Of a stretch of 64,000 bases of DNA, positions 8,831 through 18,067 are shown one piece after another. Under the pieces are notes generated by a model. The model ran no database searches and was not told where the DNA came from. It was given only the letters and a program-made list of their open reading frames with translations. The stretch spans positions 62,001 to 126,000 of the forward strand of contig NZ_JAPKND010000002.1 in the NCBI RefSeq assembly GCF_026344035.1, written 5' to 3'. The stretch is from Alcaligenes endophyticus. Its GTDB lineage: Bacteria; Pseudomonadota; Gammaproteobacteria; Burkholderiales; Burkholderiaceae_B. Each line of letters begins with the position of its first letter. Position 1 is the first letter of the stretch. The position numbers were made by a program, and so were the translations under genes.

Positions 8831-9832
8831 TCAGGTACCTTGTGGAATGTCAGATTCATTGGTGGTGAGGATATCTTGTACGCGTAAAGCATAGCGACCA
8901 TTGGAGGTGCCATAAAGACACTCTAGTACGGGTACACCATCTACGTGTGCTTGGACGGTTTCTGGAATTTCTATGGGTAGAATATCGTTCACACGTAAGC
9001 GTAATAGCTGTGCAATAGTCATGTCTAGGTGTTGGAAGTCTGCAATGAGTTCGACTTCAGCACTTCGTACTTGGCGTGACAGTTGATGTATCCAACGCTG
9101 GTCAATGGCACCGGCGCTTTTATCTTGTAGAGGGCGCGTTAGTATGTCGCGTACCGGTTCTATCATGGAGTACGGGAGGCAAATGTTTAAATTGCCGCCT
9201 TGAGAGCCGAACTCGATATTAAACGAGCTGACCACAACGATATCGTTACCGCTGCTAATACTGGCAAACTTGGTATGCATTTCTGAGCGTATATACTCAG
9301 CTTCTAGGGGGTAGGCGGTTTCCCAAGCTTGGCAGTAGCTGTCGAGGGTAAGGGTTAGCAAACGCTGAATAATACGTTGCTCGGTGGTAGTGAAGTCACG
9401 CCCCTCAATGCGCGTGTTATAACGACCATGCCCCCCAAATAGGCTATCAATAATGAGAAAAACCAGATTTGGGTCAAAGGTAAAGAGGGAAACGCCACGT
9501 AGGGGTTTCAGCCCTACCATATTTAGGTTGCTGGGGACGGGCAGGTTGCGCTCAAAATCCGAGTATTTCTGAATTTTAATCGCCCCGACAGTGATATCCG
9601 CATTACGACGCATGAAGCTGAGCATGGTGCTGCGCAATCGTCTAGCAAAGCGCTCGTTGATGAGCTCCAGCGTTTGCATACGATGGCGTACTACGCGATC
9701 AGGCGAGGTGAGATCGTAGGCGCGTACCCCGCTATTGTTTTCTATGCGTGGTTTGGCATCTACACCTTCACCGGTAACCCCAGCGAGTAGAGCATCAACT
9801 TCGTCCTGAGATAGGAAGCTTTGATACGACAT
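8831..9832 (-). CDS. fliM: Flagellar motor switch protein FliM
   Basis: The 333-residue protein begins with the CheY-phosphate-binding peptide (LSQDEVDALL, residues 7-16). The middle domain, related to CheC/CheX, contacts FliG and includes the GGHGRYNTRIEGRDFT segment. A C-terminal SpoA domain pairs with FliN. It is the torque-switching component of the C-ring. The ATG at 9832 overlaps the fliL stop by one base. Length and motifs are standard for betaproteobacteria. Confidence 0.97.
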   Translation of the reverse strand: MSYQSFLSQDEVDALLAGVTGEGVDAKPRIENNSGVRAYDLTSPDRVVRHRMQTLELINERFARRLRSTMLSFMRRNADITVGAIKIQKYSDFERNLPVPSNLNMVGLKPLRGVSLFTFDPNLVFLIIDSLFGGHGRYNTRIEGRDFTTTEQRIIQRLLTLTLDSYCQAWETAYPLEAEYIRSEMHTKFASISSGNDIVVVSSFNIEFGSQGGNLNICLPYSMIEPVRDILTRPLQDKSAGAIDQRWIHQLSRQVRSAEVELIADFQHLDMTIAQLLRLRVNDILPIEIPETVQAHVDGVPVLECLYGTSNGRYALRVQDILTTNESDIPQGT

Positions 9833-10344
9833 TATTGGATCACAAAAGCCGTGAACAACACATTGTTAATACGTGGTGCTACGTTTGTAGGTTCGTAGGG
9901 AGTTTGTAGCCCTTTGCTAAGGCTGTGTACTAAGTCTTCCCGTCCTTCAGGAGTTTGAATGCGACTGGGAATTTGCTCAGCCAAAATTTGTAAAACACGA
10001 TCTCGGACTACCGGCATGAACTCTTGGATTATTTTGCGTGAGTTGTCGTCGGGCACTTGCAGGCTGATACCTACGTAAAGAATCCGCGCTCTACCGTGTT
10101 CATTCAGCGTTACCGTAAAAGGTTCAAGCCCGGCGAAAATGGGCTTTTCTGTGTTTGGCGGTGGGGCCGCGGGCAGAGGATTTGCTACAGAGGCTTGTGC
10201 TGACGATTGTCCCCATGTAGCCCAACTGGGGCGACTATCTTGTTTCCAAGAGTAGTATAGGGTAACGCCCACACTGATCAAAATGATCAGTAACACCACC
10301 AAGAGGTTAATAGCAAAGCGCGCAAATCTGGATTTAGCAGCCAT
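9832..10344 (-). CDS. fliL: Flagellar basal body-associated protein FliL
   Basis: About 170 residues: a short cytoplasmic N-terminus, one membrane helix (INLLVVLLIILISVGVTLYY), a Pro/Ala-rich linker, then a periplasmic FliL domain at about residues 65-170. FliL forms a stomatin-like ring around the stator and supports torque. I start at the ATG at 10344 (MAAKSRF). A TTG at 10359 would add five residues with no better ribosome-binding site. 174 to 190 bases without a gene separate it from fliK. That gap could hold a promoter for fliL-fliR, but I recognised none. Confidence 0.93.
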   Translation of the reverse strand: MAAKSRFARFAINLLVVLLIILISVGVTLYYSWKQDSRPSWATWGQSSAQASVANPLPAAPPPNTEKPIFAGLEPFTVTLNEHGRARILYVGISLQVPDDNSRKIIQEFMPVVRDRVLQILAEQIPSRIQTPEGREDLVHSLSKGLQTPYEPTNVAPRINNVLFTAFVIQ

Positions 10345-10533
10345 GAGACTTTTAGGCAATCAAATGTGAACAGTTAACATTAACTGAAAGTAATGGGTTG
10401 AATAGCCACAACGGCTTAATTATGCCTGAAGGACTCGCAATCGGACGCGCAGAATAGGGCGGACTTTTCTTGGTAGATCTGTCCATTGTGTCTGAGTGCA
10501 TGTGTTTGCAGGGTTAAGTGATAGAGCGTTGAC

Positions 10534-11766
10534 TTAGGCATAGGTGTCAACCAAGGCATCTACGGCGAGGGTTCGTTGTGGCGTTAGCGCTACTTGCTCT
10601 GCTAGCTGTGTAGAGGCCGCGCCCACTGACATGCTGTTGCGTTGACCTGTTTGCTGGGCAAACTCGGCGAGGGACTGTTGAAACTGCTCGGTATTGCTTT
10701 GGTCACTGACGTTGGCTTGGCCCAAACTGAGGCCATTGTCGGCCAACTGCTGTTGCAGTTGGCTTAATGACTGTTCTATGGTTTGACGCACCAAAGCATG
10801 GGGCGAGCTAATTAACGCGTGTGCAATGCCGTCTTGTACATGCAAGCTGATGCGTAGCGGACCTAGTTCGGGCGGATCAAGGCGAATTTCAGCCGATTGC
10901 CATGAGTGGTTGTCTTGGGTGACGAGCTTAATAAAATGTTGGCCTAACTGCTGTGTCCACCCTGGTTTTTGAAGGTTTATAGCATCTTGGATAGGGGCGG
11001 CAGAGGGGGGCGTTACGGGACTAGTACTGATTGCGTTGTTCGTCTGTACGTTCAGAGCAGGGTGGGAGGCGATTGGCTCAGGGGCGGCAGACGTTTGGAG
11101 CACGACTTGTTCAGCGCTTACGTTTGTAGACTGCTGGCTGTTTGTAGCAGGCAGGTTGGAGTGAGCGCTTACGTTGATCAGAGAGGTCGCGAGTGGTTTT
11201 GTACTTGGCTCTTTCGAGGCGCTGGGCACGGTTTTTTTGTTGTTGCTTGGCGTGTTTGCTAGGTCGGGTTCGAAGTCTGGGCGGATAGTAGTGCTGTTTA
11301 CGGGCTGGGCAGCCGCATGTTTGTCGATTGCCCTAGCCAAGGGTAGGTCTGGGGCCGCAAGCGCTTTTGTATGATCTGTTTTTGGGAGGGAGCTTGGCTG
11401 TAGTGCTTTAGCCTCGTGCAAAATCTGTAAAGCTAATAGGGGCAGTGCGCCTTCTTTTTCATTGTCAGAGTTATCATCGATGACTGCTTGTGGGGTGTCC
11501 TCGGGCTTATTGGTCTGAGTGACATGGGGGGATTCTATGGCGTCATCGGGGGTAAGTTTTTTTCCTGCCACTAAAGCCTTAACCGCTTTAGTTAGTTCTT
11601 GTGCAGGCAATTCGGTATTTTGCTGTAAATGACTATAAACCTGCAATAAGCCCGCAAAGGGGGAGTTGGGGCTTATGTCAGTATTGTGTGGGGTACTGTC
11701 AGACGGGGCCGTGCGTGTGTTAGCACCAGAGGCTAAGGTAGCGGTAAGAACTAATGGGCTGCTCAC
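10534..11766 (-). CDS. fliK: Flagellar hook-length control protein FliK
   Basis: This 410-residue protein has a long, poorly conserved, Thr/Ser/Pro/Ala-rich N-terminal ruler region (about 1-270). The C-terminal hook-length control domain (about 275-370) includes the conserved AEIRLDPPELGPLRISLHV. FliK is secreted during hook assembly, measures hook length, then switches export specificity through FlhB. The GTG start at 11766 is well supported by AAGGAG seven bases upstream, which sits over the fliJ stop. A second FliK-like gene lies near fliT in this same cluster. Confidence 0.93.
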   Translation of the reverse strand: MSSPLVLTATLASGANTRTAPSDSTPHNTDISPNSPFAGLLQVYSHLQQNTELPAQELTKAVKALVAGKKLTPDDAIESPHVTQTNKPEDTPQAVIDDNSDNEKEGALPLLALQILHEAKALQPSSLPKTDHTKALAAPDLPLARAIDKHAAAQPVNSTTIRPDFEPDLANTPSNNKKTVPSASKEPSTKPLATSLINVSAHSNLPATNSQQSTNVSAEQVVLQTSAAPEPIASHPALNVQTNNAISTSPVTPPSAAPIQDAINLQKPGWTQQLGQHFIKLVTQDNHSWQSAEIRLDPPELGPLRISLHVQDGIAHALISSPHALVRQTIEQSLSQLQQQLADNGLSLGQANVSDQSNTEQFQQSLAEFAQQTGQRNSMSVGAASTQLAEQVALTPQRTLAVDALVDTYA

Positions 11767-11777
11767 GACTGACTCCT

Positions 11778-12227
11778 TTAGTATGTGCCTTGCGCTTTGG
11801 CGTACAGGCGGGCAGAAATTTCATCGGTTTGAATTTGTTCTTGACGTGCTTGTTCTTTCAGAGCACGGTACTGGCGGCGTTCGACTAAGGTTTCGTAGGC
11901 GTTCACGCGCACACGTTTTTCGTTCCAATTGTCGCGACTGGCCGATACTTTATCGTCCAGTTTCTGGAGTATCTTATTTTGCTGCTGAATGGCCTCATCC
12001 AATGTGGCGATAAAGCGTACAAAATTATGGTAATTCGACATAGTCAAACCAGTTCGGCCGGCTTCCAGTAAACGCTGGGCGTAATCTTGGCGGTAGCCCT
12101 GCAACATTTCCAATTGTTCTGCTGCTGCCCGCTGTTGACTGCTGATGCTATGAAGTTGCTGACCGGCTTGTTCTAAATGGTTTTGGCCTAAATCTACCAG
12201 TAAATCTAACGAGTTGCTGGGTTTCAT
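11778..12227 (-). CDS. fliJ: Flagellar export chaperone FliJ
   Basis: This 149-residue protein is almost entirely predicted coiled coil, rich in Gln, Glu, Leu and Arg, with the FliJ-family pattern (ERRQYRALKEQARQEQ near the C-terminus). FliJ acts as the central stalk of the FliI ATPase ring, like the gamma subunit of F-ATPase, and links it to FlhA. It starts one base after fliI and is followed by fliK, the usual order. Confidence 0.93.
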   Translation of the reverse strand: MKPSNSLDLLVDLGQNHLEQAGQQLHSISSQQRAAAEQLEMLQGYRQDYAQRLLEAGRTGLTMSNYHNFVRFIATLDEAIQQQNKILQKLDDKVSASRDNWNEKRVRVNAYETLVERRQYRALKEQARQEQIQTDEISARLYAKAQGTY

Positions 12228-12228
12228 A

Positions 12229-13680
12229 TTAGACTCCTTTACCTAGAATGGCCTGTAACTCTTGTTGCGCTCGAGGGACATCGACGCGTGCGTGCATATC
12301 TTGTTGCAAATAGGCTTCTAACCAAGGATAGCGTTCGATTGCTTCATCAATACGAGCGTCGTTGCCTTTGCTGTAGGCACCCACGGCAATAAGATCTCGG
12401 TTCCGTTGATAGCTAGAGAGCAAGCCTTTAAAACGGTGCACTAAACGCAGTTGGTCCTGCTCTACGATGCTAGACATGACACGTGAAATAGAGGCTTCGA
12501 TATCGATGGCTGGATAATGTCCGGTTTCTGCCAAACTGCGGCTAAGTACAACGTGGCCATCTAAGATGGCTCGTGCGGAGTCGGCAATAGGGTCTTGTTG
12601 GTCGTCGCCTTCGGTTAGCACCGTATAGAAAGCGGTAATCGAGCCTGCTTCGCCGTTATCGTTGACGGCACCGTTGCCTGCTCGTTCGACCAAGGCGGGA
12701 AGCTTAGCAAAAACGGATGGGGGGTATCCTTTGGTTGCCGGTGGTTCACCTATGGCTAGGGCGATTTCTCGCTGTGCCATGGCATACCGAGTCAGTGAGT
12801 CCATGATAAGCAAGACATGTTTGCCTTGATCACGGAAATACTCCGCTAACCGAGTAGCGTATACGGCCCCTTGAAGGCGTAAGGACGGTGACACGTCAGC
12901 GGGTGCGGCAACGACCACCGAGCGCTGTAGCCCCTCTTGCCCAAGATTGTGCTCGATAAACTCTTTGACTTCTCGGCCTCGCTCACCAATCAGGCCTACC
13001 ACGATCACATCGGCTTGGGTGTACCGGGCCATCATGCCAAGCAGTACGCTTTTTCCTACCCCCGAGCCAGCAAACAGCCCCATGCGCTGCCCCCTGCCTA
13101 CGGTGAGTAGGCCGTTGATCGCTCGGACTCCGACATCGAGTACGGTATCAATGGGGGCCCGTTGTAATGGGTTAATGCTAGGGCCCATCAGTGATTGCGT
13201 CTCAGTGTTTTGTAGTGGGCCTAGGTCATCCAGAGGGCGGCCGGCTCCGTCTAGAACCCGCCCGAGTAGCCCCATACCCACAGGTAATTGACGCGCACGC
13301 GCTTGTTGTAACGGCGTATCTCGTAAGGCTGAGCAAGGTAATGGTACCGGTGGAAGTACTTCATTTTCTAAAGGTAATACCCTTGCTCCGGGAGTAAGAC
13401 CCGAGATTTCGCTTTGGGGCATAAGGTACAAAGAGTTCCCTTCAAAGCCCACGACTTCGGCCTCTGCCCAAAGCTCTTGTGCAGCAGAAATTTCGATTTT
13501 GCATGCGGCGCCCACGGGCAGGCGTAAACCAGTCGCTTGAAGCACTAGGCCCGTAGCACGCACAATGCGTCCACCTTGCAGGATGGGGGAGACAGCATGC
13601 AAGCGCTGTGCCGCAGCGAGCAATTGGCTTTGCCAGCGTTGCTCTATGGGCATAGAGGGGCAGTAGCCGTGTTTATCCAT
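12229..13680 (-). CDS. fliI: Flagellum-specific ATPase FliI
   Basis: This 483-residue homologue of the F1-ATPase beta subunit has the Walker A loop ([15 protein letters not shown]), Walker B region ([19 protein letters not shown]) and the conserved [18 protein letters not shown] segment. It forms a hexamer at the base of the export apparatus, where it uncouples chaperone-substrate complexes. The ATG at 13680 overlaps the end of fliH by eight bases, in line with formation of the FliH2-FliI complex. All catalytic motifs are intact. Confidence 0.97.
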   Translation of the reverse strand: MDKHGYCPSMPIEQRWQSQLLAAAQRLHAVSPILQGGRIVRATGLVLQATGLRLPVGAACKIEISAAQELWAEAEVVGFEGNSLYLMPQSEISGLTPGARVLPLENEVLPPVPLPCSALRDTPLQQARARQLPVGMGLLGRVLDGAGRPLDDLGPLQNTETQSLMGPSINPLQRAPIDTVLDVGVRAINGLLTVGRGQRMGLFAGSGVGKSVLLGMMARYTQADVIVVGLIGERGREVKEFIEHNLGQEGLQRSVVVAAPADVSPSLRLQGAVYATRLAEYFRDQGKHVLLIMDSLTRYAMAQREIALAIGEPPATKGYPPSVFAKLPALVERAGNGAVNDNGEAGSITAFYTVLTEGDDQQDPIADSARAILDGHVVLSRSLAETGHYPAIDIEASISRVMSSIVEQDQLRLVHRFKGLLSSYQRNRDLIAVGAYSKGNDARIDEAIERYPWLEAYLQQDMHARVDVPRAQQELQAILGKGV

Positions 13681-14443
13681 GCGACAGAGAACTGGAGCCG
13701 CTAGAGCAAGTGCTGTTTTGTATCGGGGGAGTCTGCGCTAACGCCCCGATACTACGCCGCCAACGGGTGCGTAAGGTGGCATCAATGTCGCCATAGGCAG
13801 AGCGAGCAATACAATCGCCTCGCTGCAATTGTGCATCTGCTTGCAAGCGCCAGGGACGTGTATCAACTTGCTCCTGCAGGTATTGTTTAACAATATCTAG
13901 GTCATCAGGATGCAGCACTAGGGTCAGTAGACTTTGGTCAGTGGGATCTTGGTGAAGAACTTGATGGACGATTCCCAATATGGATTCGGGGCGTAGGGTG
14001 ATCGTGTCCGCTAAAACATGTTCCGCGATATCAATCGCTAAGCGTATAAGAGCCTGACCCATGCTTTCGTTCAGCTCGCCAATTGACTCACTGCACCGCA
14101 GCGTCAATTGTTCGAAAAGCGCTTTGTGGCTCGCTAATTGCGCTTGAGCATCGTCCATTCCTGCTTGATAGCCTGCTGTTTGGCCAGCAGCATAGCCCTC
14201 AGCTTGCCCTTTGTCGTAACCACTTTGATAGCCTTGCTGCTGTCCGAGCTGGTAGCCCTCGTGGTGGCCATCGGCTTGTGCTTGTTCGAGCTGAGCCTTA
14301 GCTTGCGCAGCCAGTTCCTCAGGTGTAGGAATTGGCTCAATAGTAGCCTCGGGTGTGAGCGCTTTGGACTCGTCTAAGTCTTGCATCTCCCAGCGATGCC
14401 AGTCTGATTGCATCGCCTTGTAAGCACTGAGGCGATTAGACAT
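13673..14443 (-). CDS. fliH: Flagellar ATPase regulator FliH
   Basis: This 256-residue protein has an N-terminal disordered region and a GxxxG-type repeat segment at about residues 58-95 ([20 protein letters not shown]). That helix-packing repeat is characteristic of FliH. The C-terminal domain resembles the F-ATPase delta/b subunits (about 105-230). FliH binds FliI as a dimer and tethers it to FliN at the C-ring. Here FliN carries two copies of its conserved N-terminal motif, so this interface may be unusual. The stop overlaps the fliI start and the start overlaps the fliG end. Confidence 0.94.
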   Translation of the reverse strand: MSNRLSAYKAMQSDWHRWEMQDLDESKALTPEATIEPIPTPEELAAQAKAQLEQAQADGHHEGYQLGQQQGYQSGYDKGQAEGYAAGQTAGYQAGMDDAQAQLASHKALFEQLTLRCSESIGELNESMGQALIRLAIDIAEHVLADTITLRPESILGIVHQVLHQDPTDQSLLTLVLHPDDLDIVKQYLQEQVDTRPWRLQADAQLQRGDCIARSAYGDIDATLRTRWRRSIGALAQTPPIQNSTCSSGSSSLSHG

Positions 14444-15455
14444 ATTCGTCCCCGCTCATGGCTCCTAGGGTGATTTGACCTGCTTCGGCAAGACGGCGTG
14501 CCACTTGGACGATTTCTTTTTGTTCTTGTTCTACTTTAGACATGCGTATCGGGCCTTGTGCCTCGATGTCTTCGCGTAACATCTCAGCAGCCCGGTTCGA
14601 CATGTTGCGGAAGAATTTCTCGCGTAATTCTTCCGGTGCGCCCTTGAGTGCCACGGTAAGCGCGGTGGTTTCAACCTCTTTGAGCAATAATTGGATGGCT
14701 GTGTCTTCGACATCGGCCAAGTTCTCGAATACGAACATTTCCTCGACGATGCGCTGAGTCAAATCGGCATCCATATTGCGTAAACTTCCCAAAATGGACT
14801 CTTCTTGGCTGGCATTCATGTAGTTCAGCATTTCTGCTGCCGTACGTGGCCCCCCCATTTTGCTGCGTTTAGCGCCTTGACCAGATAGCATGGAGTTAAG
14901 CACTTCGGTGAGTTCAGTGAGTGCAGCCGGTTGTACGCCACCAAAGGTGGCGATGCGCAGAATCACATCGTCGCGTAAGCGCTCAGGAATAAAGGTTAGG
15001 ATGTCGGCCGCGCGATCACGCTCAAGGTGGACCAAAATAGTAGCAATGATTTGCGGGTGTTCATCGGCGATAAGCTCAGCCACACTGGAGGCATCGAGCC
15101 AATTTAAAGCATCAATACCGCTGCTGGTACCTTGGGTTGCGTCAAGGATGTCTTCGATCAGCCCGGCTGCACGGTCTGTACCCAGCGCTTTATTAAGCAC
15201 TGAGCGTATGTAGGCATTTGTGTCGACGTTAACCGCCATAAACTGCTCGGCTTCTTCGCGAAAGCTTTCGAGTGCGGCTTCCATATCGGCACGGGTTAGT
15301 TGTTTTAACCCTGCCATAGCGGTACTCAACTGCTGGACTTCTCGTGGGCTAAGGTAGCGGAAAACTTCGGCTGCGGCATCTTCTCCTAGCGCCATCATTA
15401 AGACAGCACTGCGCTCAAGCAGATTTTCTGGTTTATCCGTTGACATTTTTTTCAT
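14436..15455 (-). CDS. fliG: Flagellar motor switch protein FliG
   Basis: This 339-residue three-domain armadillo-type protein has an N-terminal FliF-binding domain, a middle FliM-binding domain containing the EHPQIIA (EHPQ) motif, and a C-terminal torque domain. The charged helix of the torque domain is present (KFFRNMSNRAAEMLREDIE). Two in-frame ATGs are possible (15455 and 15446). Neither has a strong ribosome-binding site, so the exact start is uncertain. It overlaps the fliF 3' end, as in most flagellar operons. Confidence 0.96.
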   Translation of the reverse strand: MKKMSTDKPENLLERSAVLMMALGEDAAAEVFRYLSPREVQQLSTAMAGLKQLTRADMEAALESFREEAEQFMAVNVDTNAYIRSVLNKALGTDRAAGLIEDILDATQGTSSGIDALNWLDASSVAELIADEHPQIIATILVHLERDRAADILTFIPERLRDDVILRIATFGGVQPAALTELTEVLNSMLSGQGAKRSKMGGPRTAAEMLNYMNASQEESILGSLRNMDADLTQRIVEEMFVFENLADVEDTAIQLLLKEVETTALTVALKGAPEELREKFFRNMSNRAAEMLREDIEAQGPIRMSKVEQEQKEIVQVARRLAEAGQITLGAMSGDEYV

Positions 15456-17124
15456 CTTTATTGTTGATCCAGGAGCGCAGCACCATGGCTACAGCGCGTG
15501 GGTCTTTGTCAGCCATACCTCGCGCCGTGGTGAGATTATCTTCATAGCGACTGATCATTTGGTGCTTAAGCTCTTCGGCTTGCGCGCGTTCTTTTATTTC
15601 ATTTTTAGCTTCTTGGCGTGCGTCGGCCTCGGCTTTGGCCTGAATTAACCCTTGAATGATAGGGTTGATCATAATGCGCCAGGCTAAGAACAAAATAAAC
15701 GCGAACACTAGGTATTTAATGATATCCATCGCCAGCTCGATGTATTCAGGATTTTTCCAGAAAGGCAGGCTACGCTCGCGCTGCTCATTGAATATGCCGT
15801 TGACCACGCTGATGGTGTCACCACGCTCGACATTAAAGCCTACCGCTTGTTTAACCAATTCGCGGATGTTGTCCAGCTCATCGGTAGAGAGCGCTTCGGG
15901 TTCGGTTTCTTGCTCTTTGTAGTTAATGACAACGGCGACAGCTAGACGTTTGAGTTCCCCCGCAGGCCCCTTGACATGACTGATCGTGCGATCCACCTCG
16001 TAGTTCACTGTGTTGTCATTGCGAGCGTTCCCACTACCCTGTAGCAGGCGGCTTTGCTCCTCTAGGGCTTGTAGGCCGGGGTCAGTAACCGGAGTGGTGG
16101 ATGGGTTCGCATTATTGACAGGAACTGTATTGGGGGGGGGCGGTGGATTAACAATATTGGCCGTTGCTGGAGCGGGGGGCTGATTGCTCAGTGCACCGGG
16201 AACCCCTTCGGCAGGTTGCACATTATGCTGTAGGGATGAGCTAGTTTGCTGGCTGCGTATGGCTGCCTGCCCGGGAAGCTGGTTGGGCTTGTAGACTTCC
16301 GACGTTTGTTCGCGGCGTGAGAAGTCCACCTCTGCGCTGACCTGCGCGCGGACATTGCCTGCGCCGACTAGTGGGTTGAGCAAAGTCAGAATACGCTGTA
16401 CTGAACGATGTTCTATGTCGTTCACAAAGTTTCGTTGTTGATTGTCTACTCCGGCTTCGCCCAAAGGAGCGGTGAGTAAACGGCCTTGTTGGTCAATGAC
16501 AGAGACTTTGTCGGCGGTAAGGTTTGGAACGCTGGATGAGATTAACCAAGTGATGGCATCGACTTGCCCCTCGGCCAGCGTTCTGCCAGGAAATAAAGTG
16601 AGTACTACGGATGCAGTAGGGGCTTGTCGGTCGCGCACAAACAAGGTTTCGCGTGGTACGGCTAAATGTACGCGTGCTTCTTGTACTGCGTGTACGGCTT
16701 TGATGGAGTTAGCCAACTCGCCCTCAAGTGCCCGCTGGTAAGTAACTTGTTCGGTGAACTGACTGGCACCGAAGCGACTTTGGTCAAGTAGCTCAAAGCC
16801 TGCATTGCCTGCCCGTGGCAAACCTTGGCCGGCAAGGCTCATACGTGCTTCGTGGACACGGTCTTGGGGAACGAGAATAGAAGAGCCGTTAGCGCCAAAC
16901 TGGTAGGGCACGTTCATTTGCCCTAAGGCCGTGACAATAGCGCCGCCGTCCCGGTCATCGATATTAGAAAAAAGCACCTGATACGTAGGGCCGCGGCTCC
17001 AGAGCAGTAGGGCAAAAATAGCTGCAAGTACGGTAGCGGCCAAGCCCAATAGGGCTGTTTTTGGCAGCGCGCGAAAGTACTCGTAGCCGGGTACTTTGGT
17101 CAGCAATTCTGCTGTCTGACTCAT
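15433..17124 (-). CDS. fliF: Flagellar MS-ring protein FliF
   Basis: About 563 residues, with two membrane helices (near residues 28-46 and about 455-475) enclosing the periplasmic ring-building motifs. The C-terminal cytoplasmic tail binds FliG. A Pro/Asn-rich insertion at about 290-360, typical of the beta-collar region, is present (NPPPPPNTVPVNNANP). I start at the ATG at 17124 (MSQTAELL), which has GAGG upstream. The frame is open to 17163, but that extension does not look conserved. About 126 bases separate it from fliE, with no recognisable gene. Confidence 0.95.
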   Translation of the reverse strand: MSQTAELLTKVPGYEYFRALPKTALLGLAATVLAAIFALLLWSRGPTYQVLFSNIDDRDGGAIVTALGQMNVPYQFGANGSSILVPQDRVHEARMSLAGQGLPRAGNAGFELLDQSRFGASQFTEQVTYQRALEGELANSIKAVHAVQEARVHLAVPRETLFVRDRQAPTASVVLTLFPGRTLAEGQVDAITWLISSSVPNLTADKVSVIDQQGRLLTAPLGEAGVDNQQRNFVNDIEHRSVQRILTLLNPLVGAGNVRAQVSAEVDFSRREQTSEVYKPNQLPGQAAIRSQQTSSSLQHNVQPAEGVPGALSNQPPAPATANIVNPPPPPNTVPVNNANPSTTPVTDPGLQALEEQSRLLQGSGNARNDNTVNYEVDRTISHVKGPAGELKRLAVAVVINYKEQETEPEALSTDELDNIRELVKQAVGFNVERGDTISVVNGIFNEQRERSLPFWKNPEYIELAMDIIKYLVFAFILFLAWRIMINPIIQGLIQAKAEADARQEAKNEIKERAQAEELKHQMISRYEDNLTTARGMADKDPRAVAMVLRSWINNKDEKNVNG

Positions 17125-17250
17125 GGGTGACCTCGGTAAAGCATGACTAGGGTATGCATGCAAACGATAGAAGTAGCCTGGCCGTTGTTAAATGCCAAAG
17201 CGTAAGCTGGATGAAATAAACTCGAACAAGACACGGTAAGAGTACAGAGG

Positions 17251-17586
17251 CTAAACAGCCATGTTGGCAATTTCCTGGTAGGCGGCCACAAGACGATTAC
17301 GGACTTGAACGCTAGTTTGAAAAGCAATGCTGGCTTTTTGTAGGTCAATCATGACATCGTTAAGAGCCACACCTGGTGTTCCCATTTCAAATGCTTGCGC
17401 TTGCGTATTAGCCATGTTTTGGGCTTGTGAAACACGTTTGAGCGAGCGCGCTAATTCTGTGGCAAAGCCGCCCCCATCTGGTGCGTGCGTTGCGTTTACT
17501 TCAATTTTTTGCAGGCCCGCCGTGTGCGCCACCTGACGCATTTGAGCCAAAACGGTTTCTATACTTGAAAGCGAATGAATAGACAT
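17251..17586 (-). CDS. fliE: Flagellar hook-basal body protein FliE
   Basis: This 111-residue rod-base protein joins the MS ring to the rod and is the first substrate of the export gate. It has the family pattern: an N-terminal helix, then ALNDVMIDLQKASIAFQTSV and a C-terminal VAAYQEIANMAV helix. It lies upstream of fliF with its own 151-base leader, so it probably begins the fliE-fliR transcription unit. I searched that leader for sigma-28 or sigma-54 elements and saw no convincing match. Confidence 0.94.
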   Translation of the reverse strand: MSIHSLSSIETVLAQMRQVAHTAGLQKIEVNATHAPDGGGFATELARSLKRVSQAQNMANTQAQAFEMGTPGVALNDVMIDLQKASIAFQTSVQVRNRLVAAYQEIANMAV

Positions 17587-17737
17587 AGTTAGCCTGCCAA
17601 TTAGACGGAAGGGAGCAAGCAGCGCGCTTAGCTCCTATGCTGATGCCTAATGTAACGGTTTATGCTGGTTGGCAAGACACCTATCTATGGTGGAAAAAGG
17701 GGGCTTTTCGTCGATTATGTTCAAACAGACGGTGAAC

Positions 17738-18067
17738 TTAAGCTGAAGGTTTCTTGGCCAAGCTGTCTAAACTGAGTTGCGTGTTGGGATGGAGGGTTTC
17801 TAATGCATAGAGCCACGCTAGCAGTTCCGCGATGACTTGATAAAGTTGGGGCGGAATTTGCTGATCTAAGTCTACTTGCATCAGTAAAGACAATAGTTCT
17901 GGGGACTCATGGACATAAAGGCCGTGTTCTTTGGCTGTGCGAATAATGTTTTCTGCTAAGGTGCCGTAGGCTTTGGCAATGACTATCGGAGCAGCATCTT
18001 GGTTGTCATAGCGCAGCGCGACAGCCTGTTGTCGTACAGGAGTGTGTTCGGATTTAGGTTTCGACAT
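17738..18067 (-). CDS. FlhB C-terminal-like protein (FhlB/FlhX type)
   Basis: This 109-residue protein resembles only the cytoplasmic domain of the export-switch protein FlhB (AVALRYDNQDAAPIVIAKAYG, then a helical tail). The autocleavage motif NPTH of true FlhB is replaced by a DAAP-type sequence, so it should not self-cleave. Homologues in other bacteria can partly substitute for the FlhB C-terminal domain. It overlaps the FliK-like gene upstream by 14 bases. This pairs a hook-length protein with a stand-alone FlhB-type domain, which hints that the two act together in export specificity. Confidence 0.85.
   Translation of the reverse strand: MSKPKSEHTPVRQQAVALRYDNQDAAPIVIAKAYGTLAENIIRTAKEHGLYVHESPELLSLLMQVDLDQQIPPQLYQVIAELLAWLYALETLHPNTQLSLDSLAKKPSA

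Noticed and set aside
11666-12013. Open frame across the fliK/fliJ junction on the plus strand
   Set aside because: It crosses two supported genes on the other strand and has no ribosome-binding site or recognisable domain.
17587-17737. Sigma-54 or sigma-28 promoter before fliE
   Set aside because: No sequence with the correct elements and spacing could be found by eye.
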